From assembly GCF_016595495.1 (NCBI RefSeq), contig NZ_JAENIM010000039.1, positions 478,659 to 542,658 on the forward strand: 64,000 nt of DNA, read 5' to 3'. Of this stretch, positions 17,406-25,901 are shown in pieces. Each line of letters begins with the position of its first letter. Position 1 is the first letter of the stretch. The notes under the pieces were generated by a model. It saw nothing but the letters and a program-made list of their open reading frames with translations. It was not told the DNA's origin and did no database searches. The translations under genes were made by a program, and so were the position numbers. The DNA comes from Persicirhabdus sediminis (GTDB lineage Bacteria > Verrucomicrobiota > Verrucomicrobiia > Verrucomicrobiales > Akkermansiaceae).

Positions 17406-18416
17406 TTATTTTGCCCAATCTTCGATTTGGTCGACGAGGTATTTGATCCAGCTCGGGTGCTCGTTAACACATGGGATGAGCTCGAGTGAATCACCACCAG
17501 CGGCGATGAAATCTTCTTTTCCGCGCATGCCAATTTCCTCGAGAGTTTCGAGGCAGTCAGCAACAAATGCCGGGCAGATGACCTGGATCTTTTTGACGCC
17601 TTCTTTAGCGAAGCGCTCTAGCTCAAAGTCGGTATATGGTCCTAACCATGGATCTTTGAGTAGGCGAGATTGGAAGGATACGGCAACCTTGTTATCGGCT
17701 AGGCCGAGTTCTTTGGTTAGCAAATCAGCTGTCGTTAGGCACTGGTGTTTGTAGCAAGTAGCGTGGCACGGGTGCGGATTCACACAGCAATCTGGCTTAG
17801 CTAGGCAATGTGAGTGCGACGGGTCGCTGATGCGAACGTGGCGCTCAGGGATGCCGTGGAAGCTCATTAGGAGGAGGTCGGTGTCTTCCTTGAGTTCATC
17901 TTTAACAGAGTCAGCTAGGGCGCTGATGTACTGAGGATCTTTGTAGAATGGCTGCAGGAGTCCAGTCTTGATAGATGGCGCTTGCTCAGCGAGTTCTTCC
18001 ATGACTTTGACCACAACGGTCTCGTAGCTAGACATCGCGTACTGTGGGTACAGCGGCATGATGAAAAGCTCGGTGACACCATCTTTTTTGATCTGGCTGA
18101 TGATGTCGCGGATAGATGGGTTGCCGTAGCGCATTGCTAGGTAGACTGGGATGTCTAACTCGTTAGCTACTTTTTCCTGCTGGTGCTCACTGGTGACGAC
18201 GAGCGGTGAACCTTCGTCGGTCCACACTTCAGAATATGCTTCCGCTGACTCAGGTGAGCGTTTTGGTAGAATGATGAGCTTGAGTAGAAGCGTGCGCTTC
18301 CACGCTGGCATGTCTAGCACGCGCTCGTCTGATAGGAACTCGTCGAGGTAGGCGCGCACGTCAGCTACCTCAGTAGAGTCAGGCGAGCCTAGGTTTAATA
18401 AAAGGGCTGCTTTCAT
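17406..18416 (-). CDS. hemH: Ferrochelatase with Cys-rich insert
   Basis: Inserts Fe2+ into protoporphyrin IX, the last step of protohaem synthesis. LLLNLGSPDSTEVADVRAYLDEFLSD is the typical start; LLMSFHGIPERHVRISDP holds the catalytic His, and VICPAFVADCLETLEEIGMRGKEDF holds the conserved Glu. Between them, at about residues 200-225, is an insert with six Cys (HCLAKPDCCVNPHPC then HATCYKHQC) where simpler ferrochelatases have a short GDPY...QC loop. Several bacterial ferrochelatases carry a [2Fe-2S] cluster on internal or C-terminal Cys, so a cluster here is plausible but inferred. The gene is upstream-adjacent to purB on the same strand (23-bp gap). Confidence 0.95.
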   Translation of the reverse strand: MKAALLLNLGSPDSTEVADVRAYLDEFLSDERVLDMPAWKRTLLLKLIILPKRSPESAEAYSEVWTDEGSPLVVTSEHQQEKVANELDIPVYLAMRYGNPSIRDIISQIKKDGVTELFIMPLYPQYAMSSYETVVVKVMEELAEQAPSIKTGLLQPFYKDPQYISALADSVKDELKEDTDLLLMSFHGIPERHVRISDPSHSHCLAKPDCCVNPHPCHATCYKHQCLTTADLLTKELGLADNKVAVSFQSRLLKDPWLGPYTDFELERFAKEGVKKIQVICPAFVADCLETLEEIGMRGKEDFIAAGGDSLELIPCVNEHPSWIKYLVDQIEDWAK

Positions 18417-18439
18417 GGGTGATGTAGGGTGTGATGAGA

Positions 18440-19858
18440 TTAGAGAATGTCACCAGGCTGGTAGGCTGCACCAGCTGGGTATTTCTCGCCCACAGCGGTA
18501 ACATGCTTTACAAATTGGTCAACTTGCTGAGTGGCAGTTCCTGTAGAAGCTTTGTTATTTTCCATGATTTCTTCCAGCTGGCTGAGAGAAAGTGGTACAC
18601 GATCGTCATTGGCTAGACGCTCGATGAGATCATTGTGTGAGATCTCGCGCGTGCGCAGGGCAGCCACGGTAGCGACGGCATTTTCCTTGATGGCTTTGTG
18701 TGCAGATTCGCGACCGACACCAGTTTTCACGGCTTCCATCATGATGGTTGTGGTCATCAGGAATGGCAGGTAGTGAGCATTTTCAGCTTCGATCACAGCT
18801 GGGTATGCATCCATCTGGTTGAAGATCGTTAGGTAAGTTTCAAAAAGTCCGTCGATAGCGTAAAATGCGTCTGGCAGCATCACGCGGCGCACGACTGAGC
18901 AAGATACATCACCTTCGTTCCACTGGTCACCAGCTAGGCCGCTAGCCATGGTGTGGTATCCTTTGAGGATGGTTTGGAAACCATTGACGCGCTCGCATGA
19001 ACGTGAGTTCATTTTGTGCGGCATGGCGCTTGAGCCAGTTTGCCCAGGAGCAAATCCTTCAGAAGCAGTTTCGTGGCCAGCCATCAGGCGCAGTGTGGTG
19101 CAGAATGATGATGGAGCAGAGGCTAGATCGAGCAGTGCAGAAACGGTGCGGAGGTCTAACGAGCGTGGGTAAACTTGGCCTACGTTAGTGAAGACGTTAG
19201 GAATGCCGAGGTGTTTGCAAACGCGCTCTTCGAGGTCAGCTGCGCGTGCGCCGTCGCCGTCGAAAAGTGAAAGTTGGTCCATCTGGGTGCCTACAGCACC
19301 TTTGAGTCCGCGAACTTTGTAGCTAGAAATGAGAGCTTCAAGAGAAGTAAGTGAGTCAGCCAGTTCTTCACCATTCATGGCAATGCGCTTGCCGAAGGTA
19401 GTTGGCTGGGCGGCAACGTTGTGAGTACGACCAGTGATGACAAGGTCGCGCCACTGTTGTGAGCGCTTTGACATCGCCGTTAGAGCGGCTACGGTTTTGT
19501 CGCGGATGATGAGGAGCGAACGGTAGACCTGCAGTTGCTCAACGTTTTCCGTTAAGTCACGAGAGGTCATGCCTTTGTGAATGTGCTGGTGGCCTGCGAG
19601 GTCGCAGAATTCGTCGATGCGAGATTTCACGTCGTGGCGGGTGATGCGCTCTCTGTCCATGATAGACTTGAGGTTTACCTGCTCTTTGACTTTTTCGTAG
19701 TCATCGATGGCTTGTTGCGGAATGTCCAAGCCGAGGTCTTGTTGTGCCTTCATGACCGCGATCCAAAATTCGCGTTCGAGAATGATGCGGCCTTCTGCAG
19801 ACCAGATGTTGGCGATGGCTTTGGAGGCGTAGCGTTCGGCGAGTACGTTTGGTATCAT
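18440..19858 (-). CDS. purB: Adenylosuccinate lyase
   Basis: Acts twice in purine synthesis, releasing fumarate from SAICAR and from adenylosuccinate. The family signature TGSSAMPHKMNS with the flexible catalytic loop is present, as are HIHKGMTSRDLTEN and VITGRTHNVAAQPTTFGKR. I start at the ATG at 19858 (MIPNVLAERYAS), giving 472 aa; the earlier ATG at 19897 adds 13 residues without family support. The gene and hemH are close enough to share a transcript (23 bp), although they belong to different pathways. Confidence 0.96.
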   Translation of the reverse strand: MIPNVLAERYASKAIANIWSAEGRIILEREFWIAVMKAQQDLGLDIPQQAIDDYEKVKEQVNLKSIMDRERITRHDVKSRIDEFCDLAGHQHIHKGMTSRDLTENVEQLQVYRSLLIIRDKTVAALTAMSKRSQQWRDLVITGRTHNVAAQPTTFGKRIAMNGEELADSLTSLEALISSYKVRGLKGAVGTQMDQLSLFDGDGARAADLEERVCKHLGIPNVFTNVGQVYPRSLDLRTVSALLDLASAPSSFCTTLRLMAGHETASEGFAPGQTGSSAMPHKMNSRSCERVNGFQTILKGYHTMASGLAGDQWNEGDVSCSVVRRVMLPDAFYAIDGLFETYLTIFNQMDAYPAVIEAENAHYLPFLMTTTIMMEAVKTGVGRESAHKAIKENAVATVAALRTREISHNDLIERLANDDRVPLSLSQLEEIMENNKASTGTATQQVDQFVKHVTAVGEKYPAGAAYQPGDIL

Positions 19859-20118
19859 GATGTGTGAAATTCTGCGGTCGTTAATGGCCAGGCGCACATC
19901 CAGTACGGGCCAAGCGCACTCAACACCGAAATCAGGTAAAGGGCAAACCCAAATCCATACATATAGGGGGCTTGCTCGTTGTTAGTTGATTTGTGTACCA
20001 GATTCGCGGCGGAAATTATTTTTTCAGGCAAAATAACAAAATCTCTGTCAGTCTAACGATTTAGTCTTGATTCCATATTTCATATAGGTGTTTATGCTGG
20101 AGTAAGTAACATAAAATT

Positions 20119-21006
20119 ATGGATTTATCTAAATTATACACCCTCACTTTTCTTGCGTTTGCCAGTTCTCAGGCCATCGCAGCCACTCCAACATTATTCG
20201 ACTTTAGTGACCGCGCGTTGTCCAGTGGTGTAGCGTTAACCGAAGGGGCTGTATATCGTTATACCAATATTGTGAATGTTGATGGCGTCTCGGTAGATGC
20301 GGTGCTCACGCTGGGGGCAATCATTGATAATGGTGAAGCATTTACAGACTGGAGTCCTGCTGCAGATGGTATCCCTAGGTATAGCAGTATTGGTGGAGAT
20401 TTCCAAATAAGAGGGAGTTATCAGCTAGACCCTATGGCTACTGCAACGCTCTCCTTTGTTGTTAGCGGGATAGATACAGCTTACACATTTTCAAGCCTTA
20501 CCTGGGGGGTGACTGACATTGAGTCGCAAGGAGTATTGGGCGATGGGGTAGGACGTAATAGTACGGAAATCTTCAACACAGATTTGTCGCTAGCTGAGTA
20601 TTATGTGCTCGGCGATAACCTCCAAGTGAGTGGAGACGATGTTTATGTAAAGGCTCAGGGCGACGGTGCTCATGTGCAAGGAAATGTGGGGACAGGAGGC
20701 GCGACTCAAGCAACAGGCTCTTACGATGCTTTGAATTATACCACTAGCTATCAAGTGGCTGGTAGTTTTGGTGATGAGAATTCTATTAGCTTAGCCTATA
20801 CCAATGTCTCTGAGTTGACCTTCAGCTGGGGGGTGGTAGAAGGGGATGACCAATATACACCTAGTGATAATAAAGGTGATGGCAGTGGAAAAGTTAGTAA
20901 TCGAGGCATGTCCTTTACCATGACTACGGATCCGATTCCTGAACCCAGCGCGTTGGCTTTGGTTGCCATGGGTGCTATGGGGCTTCTGTTGCGCAGAGGT
21001 AGATAG
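20119..21006 (+). CDS. PEP-CTERM exported protein
   Basis: A 295-aa protein with an N-terminal signal peptide (LYTLTFLAFASSQAIAA) and a textbook C-terminal sorting tag: PIPEPSALALVAMGAMGLLLRR, that is the PEP motif, a hydrophobic helix and a basic end. The tag is cut by an exosortase and is typical of species with exopolysaccharide-associated proteins. The body is beta-rich, low in Cys and Lys, with many Gly, Ser and Asp, and I see no enzymatic motif. A GGAG ribosome site lies about 16 nt before the ATG. No exosortase gene lies in the window. The export class is firm; the function is unknown. Confidence 0.88.
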   Translation: MDLSKLYTLTFLAFASSQAIAATPTLFDFSDRALSSGVALTEGAVYRYTNIVNVDGVSVDAVLTLGAIIDNGEAFTDWSPAADGIPRYSSIGGDFQIRGSYQLDPMATATLSFVVSGIDTAYTFSSLTWGVTDIESQGVLGDGVGRNSTEIFNTDLSLAEYYVLGDNLQVSGDDVYVKAQGDGAHVQGNVGTGGATQATGSYDALNYTTSYQVAGSFGDENSISLAYTNVSELTFSWGVVEGDDQYTPSDNKGDGSGKVSNRGMSFTMTTDPIPEPSALALVAMGAMGLLLRRGR

Positions 21007-21029
21007 TTTCCGCGGAAGTTAGTTTTTTT

Positions 21030-21058
21030 ACGGCTCCACAATATGTGGGGCCGTTTTT
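21030..21058 (+). terminator. Terminator after the PEP-CTERM gene
   Basis: 11-bp stem (ACGGCTCCACA with TGTGGGGCCGT, one G-T pair), 3-nt loop, T-run. Confidence 0.88.
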
Positions 21059-21122
21059 GTTATTTTGATAAATTTCTAGCTGTAGACATATGCCAGCTTG
21101 CAATTATGTGGACATGTCGATA

Positions 21123-21157
21123 ATCAATGTCAGCGGGCCGAGGCCGAGCACATTGAT
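21123..21157 (+). promoter_or_regulatory. Hairpin directly before the pyrR start codon, candidate PyrR leader element
   Basis: Perfect 8-bp arms ATCAATGT and ACATTGAT around a 19-nt G+C-rich loop containing GGCCGAGGCC; the right arm ends at the base before the ATG at 21158. As I recall, PyrR-binding loops contain a GAGGC-like core, which is present here. It may hide the start of pyrR translation. Inference only. Confidence 0.4.
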
Positions 21158-21679
21158 ATGAATATGGGAGAAGACAAAATGGCTGAAGCTGTCGAGCAGC
21201 TGGCTGGAGCTATTGTTGAGAAATATGCAGGTGAGAAATTTGCCCTGATAGGTTTGCGCAGCCGCGGTGACGAAGTGGCCTTGCGCTTGAAATCCCAGCT
21301 GGAAGCCAAAGGGGTAGAGTTAGACTTTGGTATTCTCGATATTTCACTCTATCGTGACGACCTCAATCACCTCAGCGCAAACCCGAAGCTGCAGGCGAGT
21401 GAGATTTCATTTGCTGTTGATGGCGCCAAAGTGATTTTGGTAGATGACGTATTATTCACAGGCCGCACAGTGCGCTCAGCGATTGATGCGCTAATGGATT
21501 ACGGTCGTCCCGCTGGTGTTGAGCTGGCGGTGTTAGTCGATCGTGGTCACAGAGAGTTGCCAATCGAGCCAAATTATGTTGGCATCTCCATTGAGACAGA
21601 ACGACTAGATGATGTCGTGGTGCATCTCAAAAATACCGATGGAGTAGATGAGATTCTGGTTCACCGAGCACAAAGTTAA
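21158..21679 (+). CDS. pyrR: PyrR-type pyrimidine regulator / uracil phosphoribosyltransferase
   Basis: A type I phosphoribosyltransferase fold that in other bacteria binds pyr mRNA in response to UMP and often has uracil phosphoribosyltransferase activity. EQLAGAIVEKYAGEKFALIGLRSRGDEVALRL is the N-terminal strand-helix, VILVDDVLFTGRTVRSAIDALMD is the PRPP loop, and LAVLVDRGHRELPIEPNYVGI is the PyrR-specific RGHRELPI segment. The start is not certain: ATGs at 21158, 21164 and 21179 are in frame. The last has the best spacing from GGGAG but would cut into the family's first helix. First gene of the pyr operon; the next gene overlaps its stop by one base. Confidence 0.9.
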   Translation: MNMGEDKMAEAVEQLAGAIVEKYAGEKFALIGLRSRGDEVALRLKSQLEAKGVELDFGILDISLYRDDLNHLSANPKLQASEISFAVDGAKVILVDDVLFTGRTVRSAIDALMDYGRPAGVELAVLVDRGHRELPIEPNYVGISIETERLDDVVVHLKNTDGVDEILVHRAQS

Positions 21680-21999
21680 TGAATTCCCTCCCCAGTCAGA
21701 AACGTAGCCGTCGCGAGTTAGATGAAATTCGCGCACGCAATGCATTTCAGACGCGCCCGCCAATTGCTCATGTCGAGAAGATGGCGGCTCACCCGGTGGT
21801 TTTGATCATTGGGTATTTGTTAAGTTTTCTAGCTGGCGTAGGATTACTGCCAGCGCTTTTGATTTATTGGCGCAAACCACGGTCGCGCCACCACGCATGT
21901 TTCATGATCATCATCTCGATCTTGGCTGCGGTTTTCTTTTATTTTAAATATTTCAACCCATCAGAAATTAATGATACGCAAGGACCTTTTGGATATTGA
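21679..21999 (+). CDS. Small membrane protein within the pyr operon
   Basis: A 106-aa protein of unknown function. A basic N-terminal third (KRSRRELDEIRARNAF) precedes two hydrophobic helices, about residues 38-66 (AAHPVVLIIGYLLSFLAGVGLLPALLIYW) and 74-92 (FMIIISILAAVFFYFKYF), with a positive loop PRKPRSRHH-like between them (KPRSRHH). Its ATG overlaps the pyrR TAA by one base, and its end overlaps the pyrB start by 29 bp, so it is translationally tied to both. The tight fit suggests a real gene. I recognise no family; a link to pyrimidine metabolism rests only on position. Confidence 0.7.
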   Translation: MNSLPSQKRSRRELDEIRARNAFQTRPPIAHVEKMAAHPVVLIIGYLLSFLAGVGLLPALLIYWRKPRSRHHACFMIIISILAAVFFYFKYFNPSEINDTQGPFGY

Positions 22000-22906
22000 A
22001 TCGCTGAGCCGAGCTGAGATTGAAGAGCTGCTCGATCAGGCTGTGCCTTTTAAAGATTTATTCACTCGCTCGGTGAAGAAGGTTCCCGCGCTGAAGGGAA
22101 AAACCGTGCTTAACTTGTTTTACGAACCAAGCACACGCACGCTGTCGTCATTTGAAGTGGCGGCTAAGCGACTATCAGCTGACGTAACTAACTTCGACGT
22201 GCCGCATTCATCGGTGGTGAAAGGGGAGTCCGTCAAAGACACGATCGATACGCTGCAGTCGATGCGTACGGACTACATTATTGTGCGCAACAAACTATCT
22301 GGGCTGCCAGGCGTGATTGCTAGAGAGACCAAGGCGAGTGTGATCAATGCGGGTGATGGACAACACGCTCACCCAACACAGGCGTTGCTAGACGGCTTTA
22401 CTTTCCGCGAAGTTTTCCCGCAAACGGACGGCCGCAGAATCCTCATCGTTGGTGATATCTTGCACAGCCGCGTGGCGCGCTCGACGACTAACTTGATGCG
22501 CAAAATTGGTGTGGAAGTGGCTTGGTTAGGACCTGGCCCGCTGGTGCCAAAACATGGACCAAAGGGCGTGCGCCGATTTACTAACTACGAAGAAGCGATG
22601 GCGTGGGCGCCGGACGTTGTCTACCTGCTGCGCGTGCAGATGGAGCGCCAAGATGTGCAATATTTCCCAAGCCTGCGCGAGTATCACAAACTTTACGGGG
22701 TAACCACTGAGCGCTTCAAACAGATTGAAGACAATGGCACCTACATCATGCATCCAGGGCCAGTTAACCGCGGTGTTGAGCTGTGTGATGCGGTGATGGA
22801 TTACTCCAAGAGCCTAATCAATACGCAGGTAGAAAATGGCATCGCCGCACGAATGGCTGTGCTTTATTCGCTCAAGCCGGGAACCTCAGAAGATTCAGCC
22901 AGCTAG
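21971..22906 (+). CDS. pyrB: Aspartate carbamoyltransferase, catalytic chain
   Basis: Condenses carbamoyl phosphate with aspartate to carbamoyl-aspartate, the second step of UMP synthesis. FYEPSTRTLSSFEVAAKRL is the carbamoyl-phosphate-binding STRT motif, SSVVKGESVKDTIDTLQSM carries the loop Lys, INAGDGQHAHPTQALLD is the HPTQ motif, and MHPGPVNRGVEL is the C-terminal active-site loop. The 311-aa length is standard. No pyrI regulatory chain lies nearby, so it is probably of the class working with or without dihydroorotase; the dihydroorotase gene follows 23 bp later. Confidence 0.96.
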   Translation: MIRKDLLDIESLSRAEIEELLDQAVPFKDLFTRSVKKVPALKGKTVLNLFYEPSTRTLSSFEVAAKRLSADVTNFDVPHSSVVKGESVKDTIDTLQSMRTDYIIVRNKLSGLPGVIARETKASVINAGDGQHAHPTQALLDGFTFREVFPQTDGRRILIVGDILHSRVARSTTNLMRKIGVEVAWLGPGPLVPKHGPKGVRRFTNYEEAMAWAPDVVYLLRVQMERQDVQYFPSLREYHKLYGVTTERFKQIEDNGTYIMHPGPVNRGVELCDAVMDYSKSLINTQVENGIAARMAVLYSLKPGTSEDSAS

Positions 22907-22929
22907 AAACCACTCACATATTTATTGTT

Positions 22930-24201
22930 ATGTCATTACTTATCAAAAAGGTGACCATTGCCAATGCTGGTCAAGACGAAATCCAGCTAGCGGATGTGTG
23001 GATAGAAAATGGTACGATCAAACAAATCGGCCAGGATTTAAAAACATCAGCTGAGCGCGAAATCGACGGCCAAGGCAAAGTATTGCTTCCGGGCATGTAT
23101 GATATGCACGTGCATCTGCGCGAGCCTGGAGCTGAGGTGAAAGAGACAATCGCATCAGGCACTGAGGCCGCTATCAATGGCGGCATCACCGGACTTGTGA
23201 TGATGCCAAATACCACGCCATGTATTGACTCTGCGGCTATCGTTAGGACAATCCGTGAGATTGCGGCAGAAGATTCACGCATCCCGCTGCAGATAGCTGG
23301 TAGTATCACTAAAGGTCGCGCTGGCGTCGAACTCTCTGGCGTCGATGGCATGCGTAAGTTAGGCGTGAAAATGCTCACAGACGACCCATCACCAGTTGCC
23401 GACCCTTCAGTGTTAATGCGTGCGATGGAGTACGCTAGCGAGCTAGGGTTATTTTTTGCAAGCCACTGTGCCACACCTGAGCTGCAGAATGATAGAGCGA
23501 TCAACCACGGCGAAATTTCCTACCAGCTAGGTATCAAAGGCACTCCAGCCTGCGGTGAGGAAATGTGCATTGATAGAGACATTCGCCTAGCGCAACACGC
23601 TGGTGCTCATGTTCACATCCAGCACGTTAGTACGGCTGCGGGTGTGGAAATCATCCGCCAGTGGAAAGCTCGTGGCGCTAGTGTTAGTGCTGAAGTCACT
23701 CCGCATCATCTGATGTTTGATGAGTCGTGCATTGGCAACTACGATACCAATTTCAAAGTTTGCCCACCACTGCGTTTGCGCGATGATTGTGAGGCATTGT
23801 TAGCGGGTTTGAATGATGGCACCATCGACGTGATTGCTACCGATCATGCGCCGCACACGCCATTTGAAAAATTGCAAGATTTCATGACTGCGCCGAATGG
23901 CATCATTGGTCTAGAAACCGCGCTTATTTCTCTCTTCGATAGATTTGTAAGTGAAGGGAAGCTTAGCTGGTCCACGCTAGCGGCGAGCTTCTCAGCAAAC
24001 CCGCGTAAGTTGATGGGCGAGGCGCCAGCAGTGATTGCCGAAGGTGAAGCTGCTAACCTTGTTTTGTTTGATCCAGCTGGAGAAACGACATTCTCAGCAG
24101 CTAACTTCAAGTCTAATAGCCAAAATACACCCTTCATTGATCAAACTCTGAAAGGGGCCGTCGAGCTCGTTGTGCTTGGCGATAAGACCCTCAAAGCATA
24201 G
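22930..24201 (+). CDS. pyrC: Dihydroorotase (class I, 423 aa)
   Basis: Zinc amidohydrolase that closes carbamoyl-aspartate to dihydroorotate. GMYDMHVHLREPGAEVKETI gives the HxH zinc pair and substrate Arg, HCATPE and HVHIQHVSTAAG give later His ligands, and IDVIATDHAPHTPFEKLQDF gives the catalytic Asp. About 420 aa is the long class I type that often complexes with PyrB. It closes the pyrR-pyrB-pyrC operon and is followed by a strong terminator. Confidence 0.96.
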   Translation: MSLLIKKVTIANAGQDEIQLADVWIENGTIKQIGQDLKTSAEREIDGQGKVLLPGMYDMHVHLREPGAEVKETIASGTEAAINGGITGLVMMPNTTPCIDSAAIVRTIREIAAEDSRIPLQIAGSITKGRAGVELSGVDGMRKLGVKMLTDDPSPVADPSVLMRAMEYASELGLFFASHCATPELQNDRAINHGEISYQLGIKGTPACGEEMCIDRDIRLAQHAGAHVHIQHVSTAAGVEIIRQWKARGASVSAEVTPHHLMFDESCIGNYDTNFKVCPPLRLRDDCEALLAGLNDGTIDVIATDHAPHTPFEKLQDFMTAPNGIIGLETALISLFDRFVSEGKLSWSTLAASFSANPRKLMGEAPAVIAEGEAANLVLFDPAGETTFSAANFKSNSQNTPFIDQTLKGAVELVVLGDKTLKA

Positions 24202-24219
24202 CGGATATACGCATTTGCT

Positions 24220-24257
24220 GTGGCGTAGCTAGATTGTCTAGCTGCGCCACTTTTTTT
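24220..24257 (+). terminator. pyr operon terminator
   Basis: 13-bp stem (GTGGCGTAGCTAG with CTAGCTGCGCCAC, one G-T pair), 5-nt loop, then seven T. Confidence 0.92.
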
Positions 24258-24344
24258 GCTGAAAATTACCCTCGCTGGCTGACCGTCAGGTATCGTTAGC
24301 TGGGTTAGTTAGCGTATTTTTTTTGCTGGATGTGTAGACGTGAA

Positions 24345-24372
24345 GAAACCCATTAGTTGTCTAATGGGTTTC
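24345..24372 (-). terminator. Terminator of the two-sulfatase operon
   Basis: Perfect 12-bp arms (GAAACCCATTAG and mirror), 4-nt loop, 43 bp beyond the stop of the downstream sulfatase gene. The T-run on the minus strand is short. Confidence 0.75.
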
Positions 24373-24414
24373 TCGCTAGGGGGTATTATTTGATTAGTTC
24401 AGCTAGCAGTTAGC

Positions 24415-25866
24415 TTAGCGTGGGTATGTTTCAAGAAGCGGGTCGTTTTGGCGCTCCATTTCTTCGACGAGGAGTATTTTGAGTGACTGCAGTTTGCCAG
24501 CGTGTTCTGGGTTTTCAGCTAGGTCATTCATTTCGTCTGGGTCATTCTTGATGTTATACAGGCGGAATTTTGGAATAGTTGGGTAGGAGATCAATTTCCA
24601 GTCACCTTGCAGAATGCTGCGTTGGTCCATCAGGAATCCACCGTAAATGTGGTCGCGTCCTTTGTCAGTCTCGCCAGTGGCCAGCGGCATCAGGCTCTTG
24701 AAGAAGACTTTTTCTGGAACCTCTACGCCAGCTAGCTCGAGCGTGCTGGGCATGATGTCCTGAATGTAAACATTCTCGGTGATGCGTTTGCCTTTTTCTA
24801 GACCAGGTCCGTTGATGATGAGCGGTGCGCCCATGCTGTGCTCGTAGAGGTTCTGCTTGCCGATAAAGCCGTGGTGTCCAACAGCTAGACCGTGGTCGGC
24901 TGTGTAGAAAATGTAGGTATTATCGAGTTTGCCAGAAGCTTCTAAGGCATCGAGGATTTTGCCAATCTGCACATCCATATGAGTAATCAGCGCATAGTAT
25001 TCCGCGCGGTTTACCTTCACTGAATACTCGGTGCGCGGGAATGGCACTAGGCTCTCGTCACGACCATCTTTGCCGCGGCCGAGTTTGTCCTGATAGGGAT
25101 AGGCTTCCATGAAGTTGTTTGGCAGCTTGATGCTATCTATCGGGTACATGTCGAAGAATTCTTTAGGCGCCTGACGTGGGTCGTGTGGCGCGTTAAAGGC
25201 GATGTACATGAAAAATGGATCATCTTCCTTGGCTGCAGTGTCGATGAAGTCGACTGCCTCATCGCGTAGAACTTCACTCCAGTGGGTGCCGCCTTGCCAG
25301 AAGCCACCTTTGGACTTATCCCATGGCAGCCAGGTTTTGTCATTTTCATCTTTAGGGCGGTTGTATCCCTCTGGTGTTTGTCTTGGCATGCCGCCACGAA
25401 TGGTGCCTACAACATCAAAGACTTCAGCTGGCTGATAGGAATTAACATGCCATTTGCCGGAGAAATAGGTTTTGTATCCAGCCTTGCTCAGGTGCTGACT
25501 CCATGAGAGTGGAAGATCAATGCCTTTTGTGGATGGTTTCTTCGCTGGCTTCTTGGAGTCATTTTTGGGTTTGCCTCTTTTGAGGTTTTTACAATCCCAG
25601 ACTTTGTAGCCGGTGTTGAACATGTGGCGGCTCGCCATGCAGATGGCGCCAGTCCATGATCCCATATTGTAGGCGCGGCGGAAGCTCACACCGTTATCTA
25701 CCAGACGGTCGAGGCTTGGGGTGATGACTTCACCGCCGATGCAGCCCACTGTTTCCCAGCACTGGTCATCTGCAATGATGAACAGGAAGTTAGGTTTCTC
25801 TTGGGTCTCTGCTTGGGCAAATGTTAGCGATGCTGTTAGTAGAATGCTTGAGATGATCTTTTTCAT
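24415..25866 (-). CDS. Secreted sulfatase with CxAxR motif
   Basis: A 483-aa periplasmic or secreted sulfatase. The signal peptide is KKIISSILLTASLTFAQAE. KPNFLFIIADDQCWETVGC is the metal-binding Asp-Asp start. The modification motif is CMASR at residues 76-80, where Ala replaces the usual Pro; the C-x-(P/A)-x-R rule still allows formylglycine formation. FYTADHGLAVGHHGFIGKQNLYEHSMGAPLI is the second half of the active site. The sequence GGTHWSEVLRDEAVDFID and the LYNIKNDPDEMNDLAENPEH tail are common in PVC sulfatases. The substrate is unknown; a sulfated polysaccharide is likely from context. It is the second gene of a pair with the sulfatase at 25902-27371 (35-bp gap). Confidence 0.9.
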   Translation of the reverse strand: MKKIISSILLTASLTFAQAETQEKPNFLFIIADDQCWETVGCIGGEVITPSLDRLVDNGVSFRRAYNMGSWTGAICMASRHMFNTGYKVWDCKNLKRGKPKNDSKKPAKKPSTKGIDLPLSWSQHLSKAGYKTYFSGKWHVNSYQPAEVFDVVGTIRGGMPRQTPEGYNRPKDENDKTWLPWDKSKGGFWQGGTHWSEVLRDEAVDFIDTAAKEDDPFFMYIAFNAPHDPRQAPKEFFDMYPIDSIKLPNNFMEAYPYQDKLGRGKDGRDESLVPFPRTEYSVKVNRAEYYALITHMDVQIGKILDALEASGKLDNTYIFYTADHGLAVGHHGFIGKQNLYEHSMGAPLIINGPGLEKGKRITENVYIQDIMPSTLELAGVEVPEKVFFKSLMPLATGETDKGRDHIYGGFLMDQRSILQGDWKLISYPTIPKFRLYNIKNDPDEMNDLAENPEHAGKLQSLKILLVEEMERQNDPLLETYPR

Positions 25867-25901
25867 TTAGCTAGAGTGTTGTTAATAGTGATGACTGGGG
25901 G

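Noticed and set aside
22971-23504. 177-aa minus-strand open frame
   Set aside because: Antisense shadow of pyrC.
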